This document shows positions 16,949-24,524 of a stretch of 34,349 nucleotides of DNA, piece by piece (within the stretch, counting starts at the first letter, position 1; each line of letters begins with the position of its first letter). The stretch lies in NCBI GenBank assembly GCA_910588105.1, contig CAJUQD010000028.1:1-34349 (forward strand), in the 5' to 3' direction. The notes under the pieces are model-generated. The model did not search any database. It was not told the origin of the DNA and saw only the letters and a list, made by a program, of their open reading frames with translations. The DNA is from an uncultured Oscillospiraceae bacterium (GTDB taxonomy: Bacteria; Bacillota; Clostridia; Oscillospirales; Oscillospiraceae). Both the position numbers and the translations under genes were made by a program.

Positions 16949-17572
16949 TTACTTCTGGAGCTTGGCGAAGGCGTTGGTGTTCATGACCACGGCGAACTCG
17001 CCCGGCTCGTCCTGGCCGGTGTAGCCCTTCTGGAACTTCAGGGTGCCCTGGGCCGCCTCCAGCTCGTAGATGGGGGAATAGTCGCTGGAGTGCTCAGTGG
17101 GCTTGGCCCCCCACGCCTCCACGTCCTCCCAGGTGAGGCTGTGGTAGTCCGCGCCGTTGTAGGTGAGCTTGATGTTCTCGCCGGCGTCCTTGCGCAGGCT
17201 GACCCGGTACACCACGCCCTCGGTGCGGGACTGCTTCTCCTCGGCGGAGAAATCCACGTAGTCGCCCTTGATGTTCTTCTGGAAGGGGACATAGACGGAG
17301 ACCCAGAACTCGTGGCCGGAGCCCTCCTCCGTCTTGATGCGGAAGTGGCAGGCCACGTACTTGGCGTCCTCGTAGATCTCGTTCTGGGAGCCGGTGAAGT
17401 CCACCTGCCAGCCCCAGCCGGCCATATCGCCCGTGGTGGTCTGGCCCAGGGCGATGGTGTGGTCGTTCACGGTGACCTCCATGGGCATGTCGGGCCCGGA
17501 GGCGCAGGAGGCCAGGCTCAGCGCCAGGGCCAGCGCCAAGGCCAGCGTGGAAACTCGCTTGAAGATGTTCAT
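16949..17572 (-). CDS. putative lipoprotein of unknown function
   Basis: A protein of 207 residues starting MNIFKRVS, with a strongly hydrophobic signal rich in AL repeats and the lipobox LASC, so lipidation is expected at Cys23. The mature part is acidic, with several Tyr/Trp-containing beta-like stretches (GDMAGWGWQVDFTG, YKGDY-type) and no catalytic motif I recognise. The start at 17572 has AAAGGA immediately upstream and GAGGAG further up. No clear promoter is seen. It may be a substrate-binding or cell-surface protein. The family was not recognised. Confidence 0.75.
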   Translation of the reverse strand: MNIFKRVSTLALALALALSLASCASGPDMPMEVTVNDHTIALGQTTTGDMAGWGWQVDFTGSQNEIYEDAKYVACHFRIKTEEGSGHEFWVSVYVPFQKNIKGDYVDFSAEEKQSRTEGVVYRVSLRKDAGENIKLTYNGADYHSLTWEDVEAWGAKPTEHSSDYSPIYELEAAQGTLKFQKGYTGQDEPGEFAVVMNTNAFAKLQK

Positions 17573-17643
17573 ATCCTTTTCTCGCTCCTCATTTCTTGTT
17601 TTGGGCGCAAGCGCTCGCTCCTTGTTTCGGCGCAGAGAGGGGA

Positions 17644-17677
17644 AAAATAACCCCCGGCGGGACATTTCCCGCCGGGG
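17644..17677 (-). terminator. terminator of thiT-HAD operon
   Basis: A 10-bp stem (17668-17677 with 17652-17661) is followed on the minus strand by GTTATTTTT. Confidence 0.8.
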
Positions 17678-17698
17678 ATGGGCTGATTTAAGAAAGTC

Positions 17699-18511
17699 TT
17701 AATAAACGCCGTCCAGAATCTCAATGGCCTGGGCGACGGCGTGCTCGTCGCAGCTGCCCAGCAGCCGGGCCCCCCAGTCCCGCACCTCCCGGGCGCAGTT
17801 GGCCGGGGCGAAGGGGATGGCCGCCAGCGCCAGCATGGGGATGTCGTTCTGGTTGTCCCCCATGCAGTAGAGGTTTTGGGGCGCTATGCCCAGCAGCCGG
17901 GCCACCCTGTCCACCATGGCCCCCTTATTGCAGCCCTTGGCGGTCATCTCCAGCAGATAGCGGTTGGAGAAGATGGCCTCGCACCGGTCCCCCCAGAGGG
18001 AGAGGAGGCGGGCCTGCACCCGGCGGAGATAGGGCTCGTCCTGCTGGAGGATCACCTTGCTCCAGGGGGTGGGCATCTCGCCGATGGGGGCGAGGACCTG
18101 CGCGCCCCCCACCCGGGACAGGTGCTCCCGGGTCACGGCGTTGGGATTGTGGACGTAGATATCCTCGCCGTGGTACGCCTCAAAGCCCAGGTCGGGGAAC
18201 TCCCGGCACAGCTGGGCCAGCCAGGCCGGGGCGTCCCCATCCAGGCGGGTGTCCGCGAGGTAGCGGTCCTCGGCGTAGTCGTAGATGGCCGCGCCGTTGG
18301 ACAGCACCACAGGGGCGTTGAGGGGGATATCCTCCTTTTCAATCTGGGGGGTGAAGGTGCGGTGGGCCCGGCCGGTGGCCACGGAGAACCGCCCGCCCCG
18401 CTCCATAAAGTAGCGGATGGCCGTCCGGTTCTCGGGGGAGACGGTGTGGCTGCTGTTATATAAGGTGTCGTCGTAGTCCGCGAAGAAGAGCACGCCGTCG
18501 AATTTGCCCAC
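17699..18511 (-). CDS. Cof-type HAD phosphatase in TPP-regulated operon
   Basis: A hydrolase of 270 residues of the HAD superfamily, Cof/class IIB type. It has motif I DYDDT with the nucleophile Asp12 and Asp14, motif II LSNGA, and motif IV GDNQNDIPML. The start is GTG 18511, with AAGGA 9 bases upstream. The out-of-frame ATG two bases before would give an unrelated short frame. It begins 12 bases after the thiT stop and shares the TPP riboswitch, so a thiamine-linked substrate is likely. Family precedent is E. coli Cof, which dephosphorylates HMP-PP. A thiamine-phosphate phosphatase for salvage is the best guess. Confidence 0.9.
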   Translation of the reverse strand: MGKFDGVLFFADYDDTLYNSSHTVSPENRTAIRYFMERGGRFSVATGRAHRTFTPQIEKEDIPLNAPVVLSNGAAIYDYAEDRYLADTRLDGDAPAWLAQLCREFPDLGFEAYHGEDIYVHNPNAVTREHLSRVGGAQVLAPIGEMPTPWSKVILQQDEPYLRRVQARLLSLWGDRCEAIFSNRYLLEMTAKGCNKGAMVDRVARLLGIAPQNLYCMGDNQNDIPMLALAAIPFAPANCAREVRDWGARLLGSCDEHAVAQAIEILDGVY

Positions 18512-18523
18512 ATGAATCAGTCC

Positions 18524-19114
18524 TTATTTCAAATCTTCCCCATCAAAGTACCGTTTGAGGGGTGTAGAATACAAAATCCAAGCTACCAAGCCGGTGAGCA
18601 CGATCTCCGCCCCCATATAGCTGCCGTTGTAGAGGATGGAGTACACAGGGCCGGTCCAGCCGTATTCGTTGGGCCACAGGGCGTCCCAGATCCACCAGCC
18701 GGTGATGAAATGGCAGGCCAGCCGCAACAGAAAAGTGACCACGATGCCCAGCACCAGGCCCAGGCGGGGGCCCTTCGCTTTGCCCCTGAACATTCCGGCC
18801 AGGCCGATGAGGGTATAGGGTATGACGTAATCCAGCAGAACGATGCCCGCCGCCATGAGGGCGGAGGTAGCATACTGCACGTTATTCAGGCCCAGCACCA
18901 ATTGAAGCAGGCTATAGGCCGCAGCGGCGATGAGCCCCCGGCCCACGCCGTACCGCCAGGAGATGAGCACCAAGGGCAGCATGGAGCAGATGGTCAGGCC
19001 GCCCCCCAGGGGAAAGTCGATTTTGGGGAATTCGCTGAGCATGGTGCCGATGGCGATCATGATGGCGCTCTCCATCAGCCAGCGCACCGTGTTGTGGGAT
19101 TTACTGTTTGACAT
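18524..19114 (-). CDS. thiT: energy-coupling factor thiamine transporter S component ThiT
   Basis: A membrane S-component of 196 residues that binds thiamine and works with a shared ECF module encoded elsewhere. About six membrane segments are present. The ThiT-typical pattern is GGGLTICSMLPLVLISWRYG near 52-71 and the aromatic region GWWIWDALWP...GWTGPVYSILYNGSYM in the last third. The start is ATG 19114, 8 bases behind AAGGAGG. A TPP riboswitch in the leader confirms the thiamine assignment. It is co-transcribed with the HAD phosphatase. Confidence 0.95.
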   Translation of the reverse strand: MSNSKSHNTVRWLMESAIMIAIGTMLSEFPKIDFPLGGGLTICSMLPLVLISWRYGVGRGLIAAAAYSLLQLVLGLNNVQYATSALMAAGIVLLDYVIPYTLIGLAGMFRGKAKGPRLGLVLGIVVTFLLRLACHFITGWWIWDALWPNEYGWTGPVYSILYNGSYMGAEIVLTGLVAWILYSTPLKRYFDGEDLK

Positions 19115-19186
19115 TGTCGTTTCCTCCTTAAAATAAGTATACCGCAATGCAAACGGTGCAATGCGGTAAGCGAGAGAAACGACAAC
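19113..19186 (-). promoter_or_regulatory. long hairpin sequestering the thiT ribosome binding site
   Basis: On the minus-strand RNA the segment 19176-19186 (GTTGTCGTTTC) can pair with 19114-19123 (GAAACGACAA), which lies between the ribosome binding site and the ATG. Inside it a second stem pairs 19157-19168 with 19140-19151 (12 bp, one mismatch). The inner stem is followed by TACTTATTTT, a weak U-rich tail. This is probably the riboswitch expression platform, acting on translation initiation or as a weak terminator. Confidence 0.65.
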
Positions 19187-19203
19187 GGCCCATATCGTCG
19201 AAT

Positions 19204-19300
19204 TCACTTCCTACGCCGGCATTACCCGGATCAGGTACGAGGGACCGGGAGGGCCTTATCCTCCACATCACAGCCGGAAATGCTTCCAGCGCCCCTGTGA
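19204..19300 (-). ncRNA. TPP riboswitch (THI element)
   Basis: The minus strand carries the two conserved blocks: GGGGCGC...GGCTGTGATG and, downstream, ACCTGATCCGGGTAATGCC then GGCGTAGGAAGT. The first core reads CTGTGA where most members have CTGAGA. It lies between a strong promoter and thiT, in the right orientation. Confidence 0.95.
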
Positions 19301-19326
19301 TATTCCATTCACTTTGCGGCATTGCT

Positions 19327-19355
19327 ATTGTAAACTGCCGGGGCGGCGCTGTCAA
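19327..19355 (-). promoter_or_regulatory. sigma-A promoter of TPP riboswitch-thiT operon
   Basis: TTGACA (19350-19355), a 17-base spacer and TACAAT (19327-19332) on the minus strand. It lies about 27 bases before the aptamer. Confidence 0.82.
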
Positions 19356-19509
19356 GAGGGCTAGGCAAAAGGACGAAAAAAGCGGGAAAAATTTGGCGCT
19401 TTCGCCAGGGGCACCATAAAATGTGCCACGGTCCCCCAAATGGCCCGAAAAGACAACAAGATATGCCCCGGTAAAACGGACGGTCCAGTCCGCGCCGGAA
19501 ATTCGGGAC

Positions 19510-19538
19510 TTGACGGGAGGGACAAAATGGTGTAGGAT
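19510..19538 (+). promoter_or_regulatory. candidate promoter of M23 endopeptidase gene
   Basis: TTGACG (19510-19515), 17 bases and TAGGAT (19533-19538). The -10 is imperfect, so an activator may be needed. Confidence 0.5.
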
Positions 19539-19543
19539 GGGCC

Positions 19544-19581
19544 TGTAACCATTTTGTAACTCTTTTCGGATTTTTTGTAAC
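19544..19581 (+). promoter_or_regulatory. WalR-like boxes upstream of cell-wall endopeptidase
   Basis: Three TGTAAC hexamers lie at 19544, 19555 and 19576. The first two are separated by exactly 5 bases, matching the WalR box TGTWAH-N5-TGTWAH. The third follows 21 bases after the second, two helical turns on. WalR controls M23 and other wall hydrolases in Bacillus. The boxes sit just downstream of the predicted -10, which would suit repression. Confidence 0.45.
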
Positions 19582-19671
19582 TTGCCGGAAACCAGGGGAA
19601 GGCTGGCAAGGTCCGCAGGGTGCCAAGGCGCGTTGAACCGGAGCTTCCCCAGACCAACAGGAGGGACATCC

Positions 19672-21516
19672 GTGAAGCAGACCGAGAGAGAGCATGAGAG
19701 TGTGGAGAAGACAGTAAGGGGGGCCGGCCAAGCCGGCTCGGACAAAAGAGAAGGGGGCGGGGCCGCCAGGCCCCAGTCCTGGAGGCAATATATCGAGCAG
19801 GCCGAGGCCGCCGAGAAGCAGGCCGAGCGGGAGGCCGCCCGCGCCCGGGCCGCCCAGGTTCGGAAGGAGAAGCATTCCGCCGCCGCCCTGAAGGGGAGGG
19901 CCAAGGGTGCGCTGGACAACGCCAAGGCTGCCCTGGGCGGCGTGAAGGACGCGCTGGACGGGGCTAAGGAGGCGGTGGACGGAGCCAGGGCCGCGTTCAA
20001 CCGGGCCAGGTCTGTGGGGAAGCGGGTGAGACGGGGCCCGGCCAGGGAAAAGCAGGCCGGGGAAAAGCGTCCCTCCCTTCCCGTCCAGGCGCTGGCTGTG
20101 GCGGAGGAAAAGAAGGGCCGCACCCAGGCCCCCGCTAGGCTGGGCCGTGTGGCCCAGGCCGCGGCCAGGGTTCGCAGCGTGGTGGACCGCCACCCGGTGT
20201 CCCCGTTGCTGTATGTGACGCTGCTGGCGGTGGTCATCGGCATCGGCGCTTTCAACGGCAGCTATATCCGGGCCTATGCCATGAACGTGAACGGCCAGGA
20301 GGTGGGCGTGGTGTCCAGCCCCGACGAGAAGGACGCCATTGTCAGCAACATTGAGTCCCGGGCCTCCGACATCCTGGGGGAGCAGTTTGCCTATGACGCG
20401 GAGATCTCCATGACCCCGGTTTACGTGTCACCCGACGAGCTCAGCGACACCGCACAGATTGAGGACGCCCTGTTCGATGGCGTGGGCGCGCTGGTCACCG
20501 CCTACGGAATGCGGGTGGACGGCCAGGAGCTGGGCTACGCCCCCACCAAGGACGCGCTGTACCAGCTGCTGGACGAGGTGGCCCAGCCTTACCTCACCGA
20601 GAACACCATCCGCTATGATTTTGTGGAGGATGTGGAGGTCTACCCCATCGAGCTGCCGTCCAACACCCAATATGATGTGGAGTCCATTCGCACCACCCTG
20701 GGCCAGCTGCGGGTGGAGCAGTCCACCTACGAGGTGAAGAAAGGCGACACCTTCAACGCTATCGCCTACTCCCTGGACATGTGGCCCAACGAGCTGTCCG
20801 TCCTTAATCCCGATGTGCTGGTGGATAAAATCTGGGTGGGCCAGGAGCTGGTCATCCAGCAGGCGGTGCCCTTCCTGTCGGTGGAGAACACCACCGAGGA
20901 GACCTATGAACAGGAGATCCCCAGCCCGGTGGAGTATATCGAGACCGCCGAGCTCTATGTGGGCGACACCAAGGTAAAAGAGCAGGGTGAGGACGGCGTG
21001 GAACGGGTCAACGCCCACGTCACCTATATCAACGGCGTGGAGCAGGGCCGGAATATCCTCTCCGCCGAGACCCTGAAGGAGCCCACCACCACCTATGCCT
21101 ACACCGGCACCACCCCCCGGCCTGTCACCGCCTCCAACGGCTACTTCATCTGGCCGGTGCGGGGGCCCATCACCTCCAACTTCGGCGGGCGCAACCTGTG
21201 GGGCAGCTATGACTTCCACCTGGGGTTGGACATCGCCTGCCGCACCGGCACCGCCATCAAGGCGGCCGACGGCGGCACCGTCATCAAGTCCGGCTGGAGC
21301 GGCAGCTACGGCAAGCTGGTGGCCATTCGCCACGACAACGGCTACGTCACCTATTATGCCCACAACTCCCAGCTGCTGGTGAGCGTGGGGCAGAAGGTGT
21401 ACCAGGGGCAGATTATCGCCCGCTCCGGCGCCACCGGCAACGTCAGCGGCCCCCACTGCCACTTCGAGGTGCGTATCAACGGCACCAGTGTCAATCCCCG
21501 CAACTATCTCAGATAA
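19672..21516 (+). CDS. membrane-anchored LysM/G5 M23 peptidoglycan endopeptidase
   Basis: A protein of 614 residues predicted to cut peptidoglycan cross-bridges. Order: a cytoplasmic Ala/Lys/Arg/Glu-rich N-terminal region (1-170) with heptad-like repeats (AKGALDNAKAALGGVKDAL); one membrane span at about 180-200 (LLYVTLLAVVIGIGAF); a long extracytoplasmic part; LysM at about 352-398 (YEVKKGDTFNAIAYSLDMWP); a G5-like segment; and a C-terminal M23 domain (about 493-614) with HLGLD (His515, Asp519) and HCH (His594, His596) zinc motifs. The start is GTG 19672 behind AGGAGGG. A longer frame upstream has no ribosome binding site. The gene has candidate WalR boxes and a strong terminator. The basic N-terminal helix is unusual for the family. 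Confidence 0.9.
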   Translation: MKQTEREHESVEKTVRGAGQAGSDKREGGGAARPQSWRQYIEQAEAAEKQAEREAARARAAQVRKEKHSAAALKGRAKGALDNAKAALGGVKDALDGAKEAVDGARAAFNRARSVGKRVRRGPAREKQAGEKRPSLPVQALAVAEEKKGRTQAPARLGRVAQAAARVRSVVDRHPVSPLLYVTLLAVVIGIGAFNGSYIRAYAMNVNGQEVGVVSSPDEKDAIVSNIESRASDILGEQFAYDAEISMTPVYVSPDELSDTAQIEDALFDGVGALVTAYGMRVDGQELGYAPTKDALYQLLDEVAQPYLTENTIRYDFVEDVEVYPIELPSNTQYDVESIRTTLGQLRVEQSTYEVKKGDTFNAIAYSLDMWPNELSVLNPDVLVDKIWVGQELVIQQAVPFLSVENTTEETYEQEIPSPVEYIETAELYVGDTKVKEQGEDGVERVNAHVTYINGVEQGRNILSAETLKEPTTTYAYTGTTPRPVTASNGYFIWPVRGPITSNFGGRNLWGSYDFHLGLDIACRTGTAIKAADGGTVIKSGWSGSYGKLVAIRHDNGYVTYYAHNSQLLVSVGQKVYQGQIIARSGATGNVSGPHCHFEVRINGTSVNPRNYLR

Positions 21517-21526
21517 TCGGATTTGG

Positions 21527-21562
21527 ATTTCGCCCCCGGTACTAGCCGGGGGCGAAATTTTT
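21527..21562 (+). terminator. intrinsic terminator of M23 gene
   Basis: A perfect 13-bp stem (21527-21539 with 21546-21558) with a 6-base loop, followed by TTTTTC. Confidence 0.92.
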
Positions 21563-21593
21563 CAACAAACGCGAACAAATTTGCGAAAAAGAC

Positions 21594-21622
21594 TTGACAA
21601 AGGCGAACGAATATACTATTAT
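21594..21622 (+). promoter_or_regulatory. sigma-A promoter of small membrane protein gene
   Basis: TTGACA (21594-21599), 17 bases and TATTAT (21617-21622). The leader is about 110 bases and contains the palindrome GAAACA-AC-TGTTTC (21649-21662), which could be an operator or a small RNA hairpin. Confidence 0.75.
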
Positions 21623-21738
21623 AATAAATAGTAAAACAAACGGATGAAGAAACAACTGTTTCAAAAGCAAAAAGGGACCGGTTTATGGGACTCAGATCCC
21701 GCTATGATGGAGCCGTACCAAATGAGGAGGCTTTGGCT

Positions 21739-22074
21739 ATGAACACTGCGTACAATACCTTGACCACATGGAGCGGCGGCGCCATGGCCGCCGGGTTCGG
21801 CGGGTCGGCGGGGGATATCTGCCAGACGGCCGTGGTGCGGCAGTCCGGGCGCGCCCGGGGCGGGGATAACGTGATCGACCTGACGGCCTGGAGGGCGGCC
21901 AACCTGGAGGCATGCGGGGAGGAGAGCGCGGACGGGACGGCGGCGGAGGAGCTGAGCATGCCCGCGCCCCGGCCCAGGAAGAGCCGCCGGGCGGCGTTTT
22001 GGGCGGAGCTGGCGTCCACCGTGAGCGTGGCCGCCGCGGCGCTGGCTATCATTTTGCGGGTGGCCGTATTCTGA
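21739..22074 (+). CDS. small protein with C-terminal membrane anchor, unknown function
   Basis: A protein of 111 residues (MNTAYNTL...). The N-terminal two thirds are polar and Gly/Ala-rich, with the segment DNVIDLTAWRAAN. A basic patch (RPRKSRRAAFW) is followed by one hydrophobic helix ending at the C-terminus (VSVAAAALAIILRVAVF), so it looks tail-anchored. The start is ATG 21739, 7 bases behind GAGGAGG. An in-frame ATG at 21685 has no convincing ribosome binding site. It has its own strong promoter and terminator, so it is a genuine single-gene transcript. The family was not recognised. Confidence 0.75.
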   Translation: MNTAYNTLTTWSGGAMAAGFGGSAGDICQTAVVRQSGRARGGDNVIDLTAWRAANLEACGEESADGTAAEELSMPAPRPRKSRRAAFWAELASTVSVAAAALAIILRVAVF

Positions 22075-22079
22075 GAGGG

Positions 22080-22112
22080 AAAAGGGGACTGACGGGGTCA
22101 GTCCCCTTTTTT
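22080..22112 (+). terminator. intrinsic terminator of small membrane protein gene
   Basis: A perfect 13-bp stem (22080-22092 with 22098-22110) with a 5-base loop and a six-T tail. Confidence 0.92.
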
Positions 22113-22155
22113 GCAGATATGGGGGATTTCCGGGACGGTTTCCAGGGGATTGAAA

Positions 22156-22184
22156 TTGACGGGGAGGGGAGGTTGTGTTATAAT
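22156..22184 (+). promoter_or_regulatory. sigma-A promoter of nfnAB
   Basis: TTGACG (22156-22161), 17 bases and TATAAT (22179-22184), with a TGT extended -10 element. Confidence 0.82.
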
Positions 22185-22251
22185 ATTCACAATCAGCCCA
22201 TGGCGTACCGCCCTGCGGGTGCGCTGATATCCATAGGAAAGAGGAGAAGCT

Positions 22252-23094
22252 ATGTATCGGATCGTAAAAAAACGGGTGCTCAATCCCACCGTGTCCCTGA
22301 TGGAGATCAAGGCCCCCGCCGTGGCCCGCAAGGCCGAGCCCGGCCAGTTCATTATCCTCCGGGTGGACGGAGAGGGGGAACGCATTCCCCTGACCATCGC
22401 CGATTTTGACCGGGAGGCCGGCACCGTTACCATCATCTACCAGGTGGTGGGGGCCACCACCGAAAAGCTCAACCACAAGGAGGAGGGGGATTCCCTCCAG
22501 GATTTCGTGGGCCCCCTGGGCCGGGCCACCGAGACCGAGGGCCTGAAGCGGGTGGCCGTGGTGGGGGGCGGCGTGGGCACCGCCATCGCCTACCCCGTGG
22601 CCAAGAAGCTCCACGACGTGGGCTGCCACGTGGACCTCATCGTGGGCTTCCGCAACAAGGATCTGGTGATTCTGGAGGATGAGTTCCGCGCCGCCTCCAC
22701 CAGCCTCATCATCGGAACCGATGACGGCTCCTACGGCAAAAAGGCGCTGGTCACCGATTTGCTGAAGGAGCAGATCGAGACGGGGGCCCAGTACGACCGG
22801 GTGATCGCCATCGGCCCCGTCATCATGATGAAGTTTGTGTGCCAGCTCACCAAGGAGTATAATATCCCCACCGTGGTGTCTATGAACCCCATCATGATCG
22901 ACGGCACCGGCATGTGCGGCGGTTGCCGCCTGTCCGTGGGGGGCGAGACCAAGTTCGCCTGCGTGGACGGCCCGGAGTTCGACGGCCACAAGGTGGACTT
23001 CGATGAGGCCATGGCCCGGGGCGCCATGTACAAGGATTTTGAGCGCCACGCCTATGAAGAGGCGTGCAACCTGTTCAAGCAGGAGGTAAAGTGA
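22252..23094 (+). CDS. nfnA: NADH-dependent reduced ferredoxin:NADP+ oxidoreductase, small subunit NfnA
   Basis: FAD- and NAD(H)-binding subunit (280 residues) of the cytoplasmic electron-bifurcating transhydrogenase. It shows an FAD-binding barrel in the first 95 residues (GQFIILR, RIPLTIADFD), the nucleotide motif VAVVGGGVGTA (101-111), and a C-terminal [2Fe-2S] site with Cys222, Cys225 and Cys237 (MCGGC...FAC) plus a nearby Asp217. The start is ATG 22252 behind AGAGGAG. It is coupled to nfnB one base downstream. Older annotations call this protein sulfide dehydrogenase subunit or ferredoxin-NADP reductase alpha. The pairing with nfnB supports Nfn. Confidence 0.93.
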   Translation: MYRIVKKRVLNPTVSLMEIKAPAVARKAEPGQFIILRVDGEGERIPLTIADFDREAGTVTIIYQVVGATTEKLNHKEEGDSLQDFVGPLGRATETEGLKRVAVVGGGVGTAIAYPVAKKLHDVGCHVDLIVGFRNKDLVILEDEFRAASTSLIIGTDDGSYGKKALVTDLLKEQIETGAQYDRVIAIGPVIMMKFVCQLTKEYNIPTVVSMNPIMIDGTGMCGGCRLSVGGETKFACVDGPEFDGHKVDFDEAMARGAMYKDFERHAYEEACNLFKQEVK

Positions 23095-23095
23095 T

Positions 23096-24505
23096 ATGCC
23101 TAACATGAGACCCGATAAGAACCCCATGCCCCACCAGGACCCCCAGGTGCGGGCGGGCAACTTCAGCGAAGTGGCCCTGGGCTACACCCGGGAGCAGGCC
23201 ATGGACGAGGCTGCCCGGTGCCTGAGCTGCAAAAATATGCCCTGTGTGGCCGGGTGCCCGGTGAAAATCCACATCCCCGAGTTTATCGCCAAGGTGGCGG
23301 AGGGCGACTTTGAGGGGGCGTACCAGATCATCGCCAAGGACTCCGCCCTGCCCGCCGTGTGCGGCCGGGTCTGCCCCCAGGAGAGCCAGTGCGAGGCCAA
23401 GTGCGTCCGGGGCATCAAAAATGATCCGGTGGGCATCGGCCGGCTGGAACGGTTCGTGGCCGACTGGCACAACGCCAATGCCACCGAAAAGCCGGTGCGC
23501 CCCGCCCCCAACGGCCACAAGGTGGCGGTGATCGGCTCCGGCCCGGCAGGGCTGACCTGTGCGGGAGACCTGGCCAAGAAGGGCTATGAGGTCACCGTGT
23601 TCGAGGCCCTCCACCTGGCGGGGGGCGTGCTGGTGTACGGCATCCCCGAGTTCCGCCTGCCCAAGTCCATCGTGCAGAAGGAAGTGGACACGCTCAAGGA
23701 GCTGGGGGTGAAGGTGGAGACCAACATGGTCATCGGACGCTGCATCACCATTGACGAGCTGAAGGAGGAGCTGGGCTTTGAGGCGGTGTTCATCGGCTCC
23801 GGTGCGGGCCTGCCCAAGTTCATGAACATACCCGGTGAAAATTTGAAGGGCGTCTACTCCGCAAACGAGTTCCTCACCCGCATCAACCTGATGAAGGCCT
23901 ACAAGGACGGCGCGGACACCCCCATCCAGCACTCCGCCAAGGTGGCGGTGGTAGGCGGTGGCAACGTGGCCATGGACGCCGCCCGGTGCGCCAAGCGGCT
24001 GGGGGCCGAGGTGTACATCGTCTACCGCCGCTCCGAGGCCGAGCTGCCCGCCCGGGCCGAGGAGGTGGAGCACGCCAAGGAGGAGGGCATCATCTTCAAG
24101 ACCCTCACCAACCCCACCGAGATCCTGGGCTACCACAACCCGGACGACCCCAGGGATCCCCGGAACGGCTCCGTGTCCGGCATCCGCTGCGTGGAGATGG
24201 AGCTGGGCGAGCCGGACGCCTCCGGACGCCGCCGCCCCATCGTCAAGGAGGGCAGCCAGTTCGACATCGGGCTGGACTGCGTGATTATGGCCCTGGGCAC
24301 CAGCCCAAACCCCCTCATCAAGTCCACCACCCAGGGGTTGGACACCGAGAAGTGGGGCGGTATCATCGCCGATGAGAACGGCCTGACCAGCCGGGAGAAC
24401 GTGTACGCCGGGGGCGACGCGGTGACGGGGGCCGCCACCGTCATCCTGGCCATGGGCGCGGGCAAGACCGCCGCCCGCGCCATTGACGAGGCCCTTTCCA
24501 AATAG
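23096..24505 (+). CDS. nfnB: NADH-dependent reduced ferredoxin:NADP+ oxidoreductase, large subunit NfnB
   Basis: Bifurcating subunit (469 residues), related to the glutamate synthase small chain. Two [4Fe-4S] sites lie at the N-terminus: Cys42, 45, 50, 54 and Cys89, 93, 99, 103. An FAD motif VIGSGPAGLTCAGDLA lies near 144-160, and the NADP motif VAVVGGGNVAMDAARCA near 283. GGDAVTGAATVILAMGAGK is near the C-terminus. The start is ATG 23096, directly after the nfnA stop, using AGGAGG inside nfnA. With NfnA it reduces NADP+ using NADH and reduced ferredoxin, a common partner of butyrate fermentation. No glutamate synthase large subunit is adjacent, which argues against GltD. Confidence 0.94.
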   Translation: MPNMRPDKNPMPHQDPQVRAGNFSEVALGYTREQAMDEAARCLSCKNMPCVAGCPVKIHIPEFIAKVAEGDFEGAYQIIAKDSALPAVCGRVCPQESQCEAKCVRGIKNDPVGIGRLERFVADWHNANATEKPVRPAPNGHKVAVIGSGPAGLTCAGDLAKKGYEVTVFEALHLAGGVLVYGIPEFRLPKSIVQKEVDTLKELGVKVETNMVIGRCITIDELKEELGFEAVFIGSGAGLPKFMNIPGENLKGVYSANEFLTRINLMKAYKDGADTPIQHSAKVAVVGGGNVAMDAARCAKRLGAEVYIVYRRSEAELPARAEEVEHAKEEGIIFKTLTNPTEILGYHNPDDPRDPRNGSVSGIRCVEMELGEPDASGRRRPIVKEGSQFDIGLDCVIMALGTSPNPLIKSTTQGLDTEKWGGIIADENGLTSRENVYAGGDAVTGAATVILAMGAGKTAARAIDEALSK

Positions 24506-24516
24506 GAAAAGCTGTG

Positions 24517-24522
24517 ATATAA
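24517..24522 (+). promoter_or_regulatory. candidate promoter for downstream operon, overlapping nfnB terminator
   Basis: A perfect TATAAT (24517-24522) with a weak TTTCCA (24494-24499) 17 bases upstream. Transcripts would start at about 24529, inside the 5' arm of the terminator stem. New transcripts would lack part of the stem and escape it, while read-through from nfnB would be stopped. Confidence 0.5.
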
Positions 24523-24524
24523 TG

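Noticed and set aside
21571..21616. GCGAAC words before the small membrane protein as LexA (SOS) boxes
   Set aside because: Only one half of the CGAAC-N4-GTTCG dyad is present each time. No symmetric second half is found.
23096..24505. nfnB as glutamate synthase small subunit (gltD)
   Set aside because: No large subunit is adjacent. The gene follows nfnA with a one-base gap, and the paired cluster and flavin layout fits Nfn.
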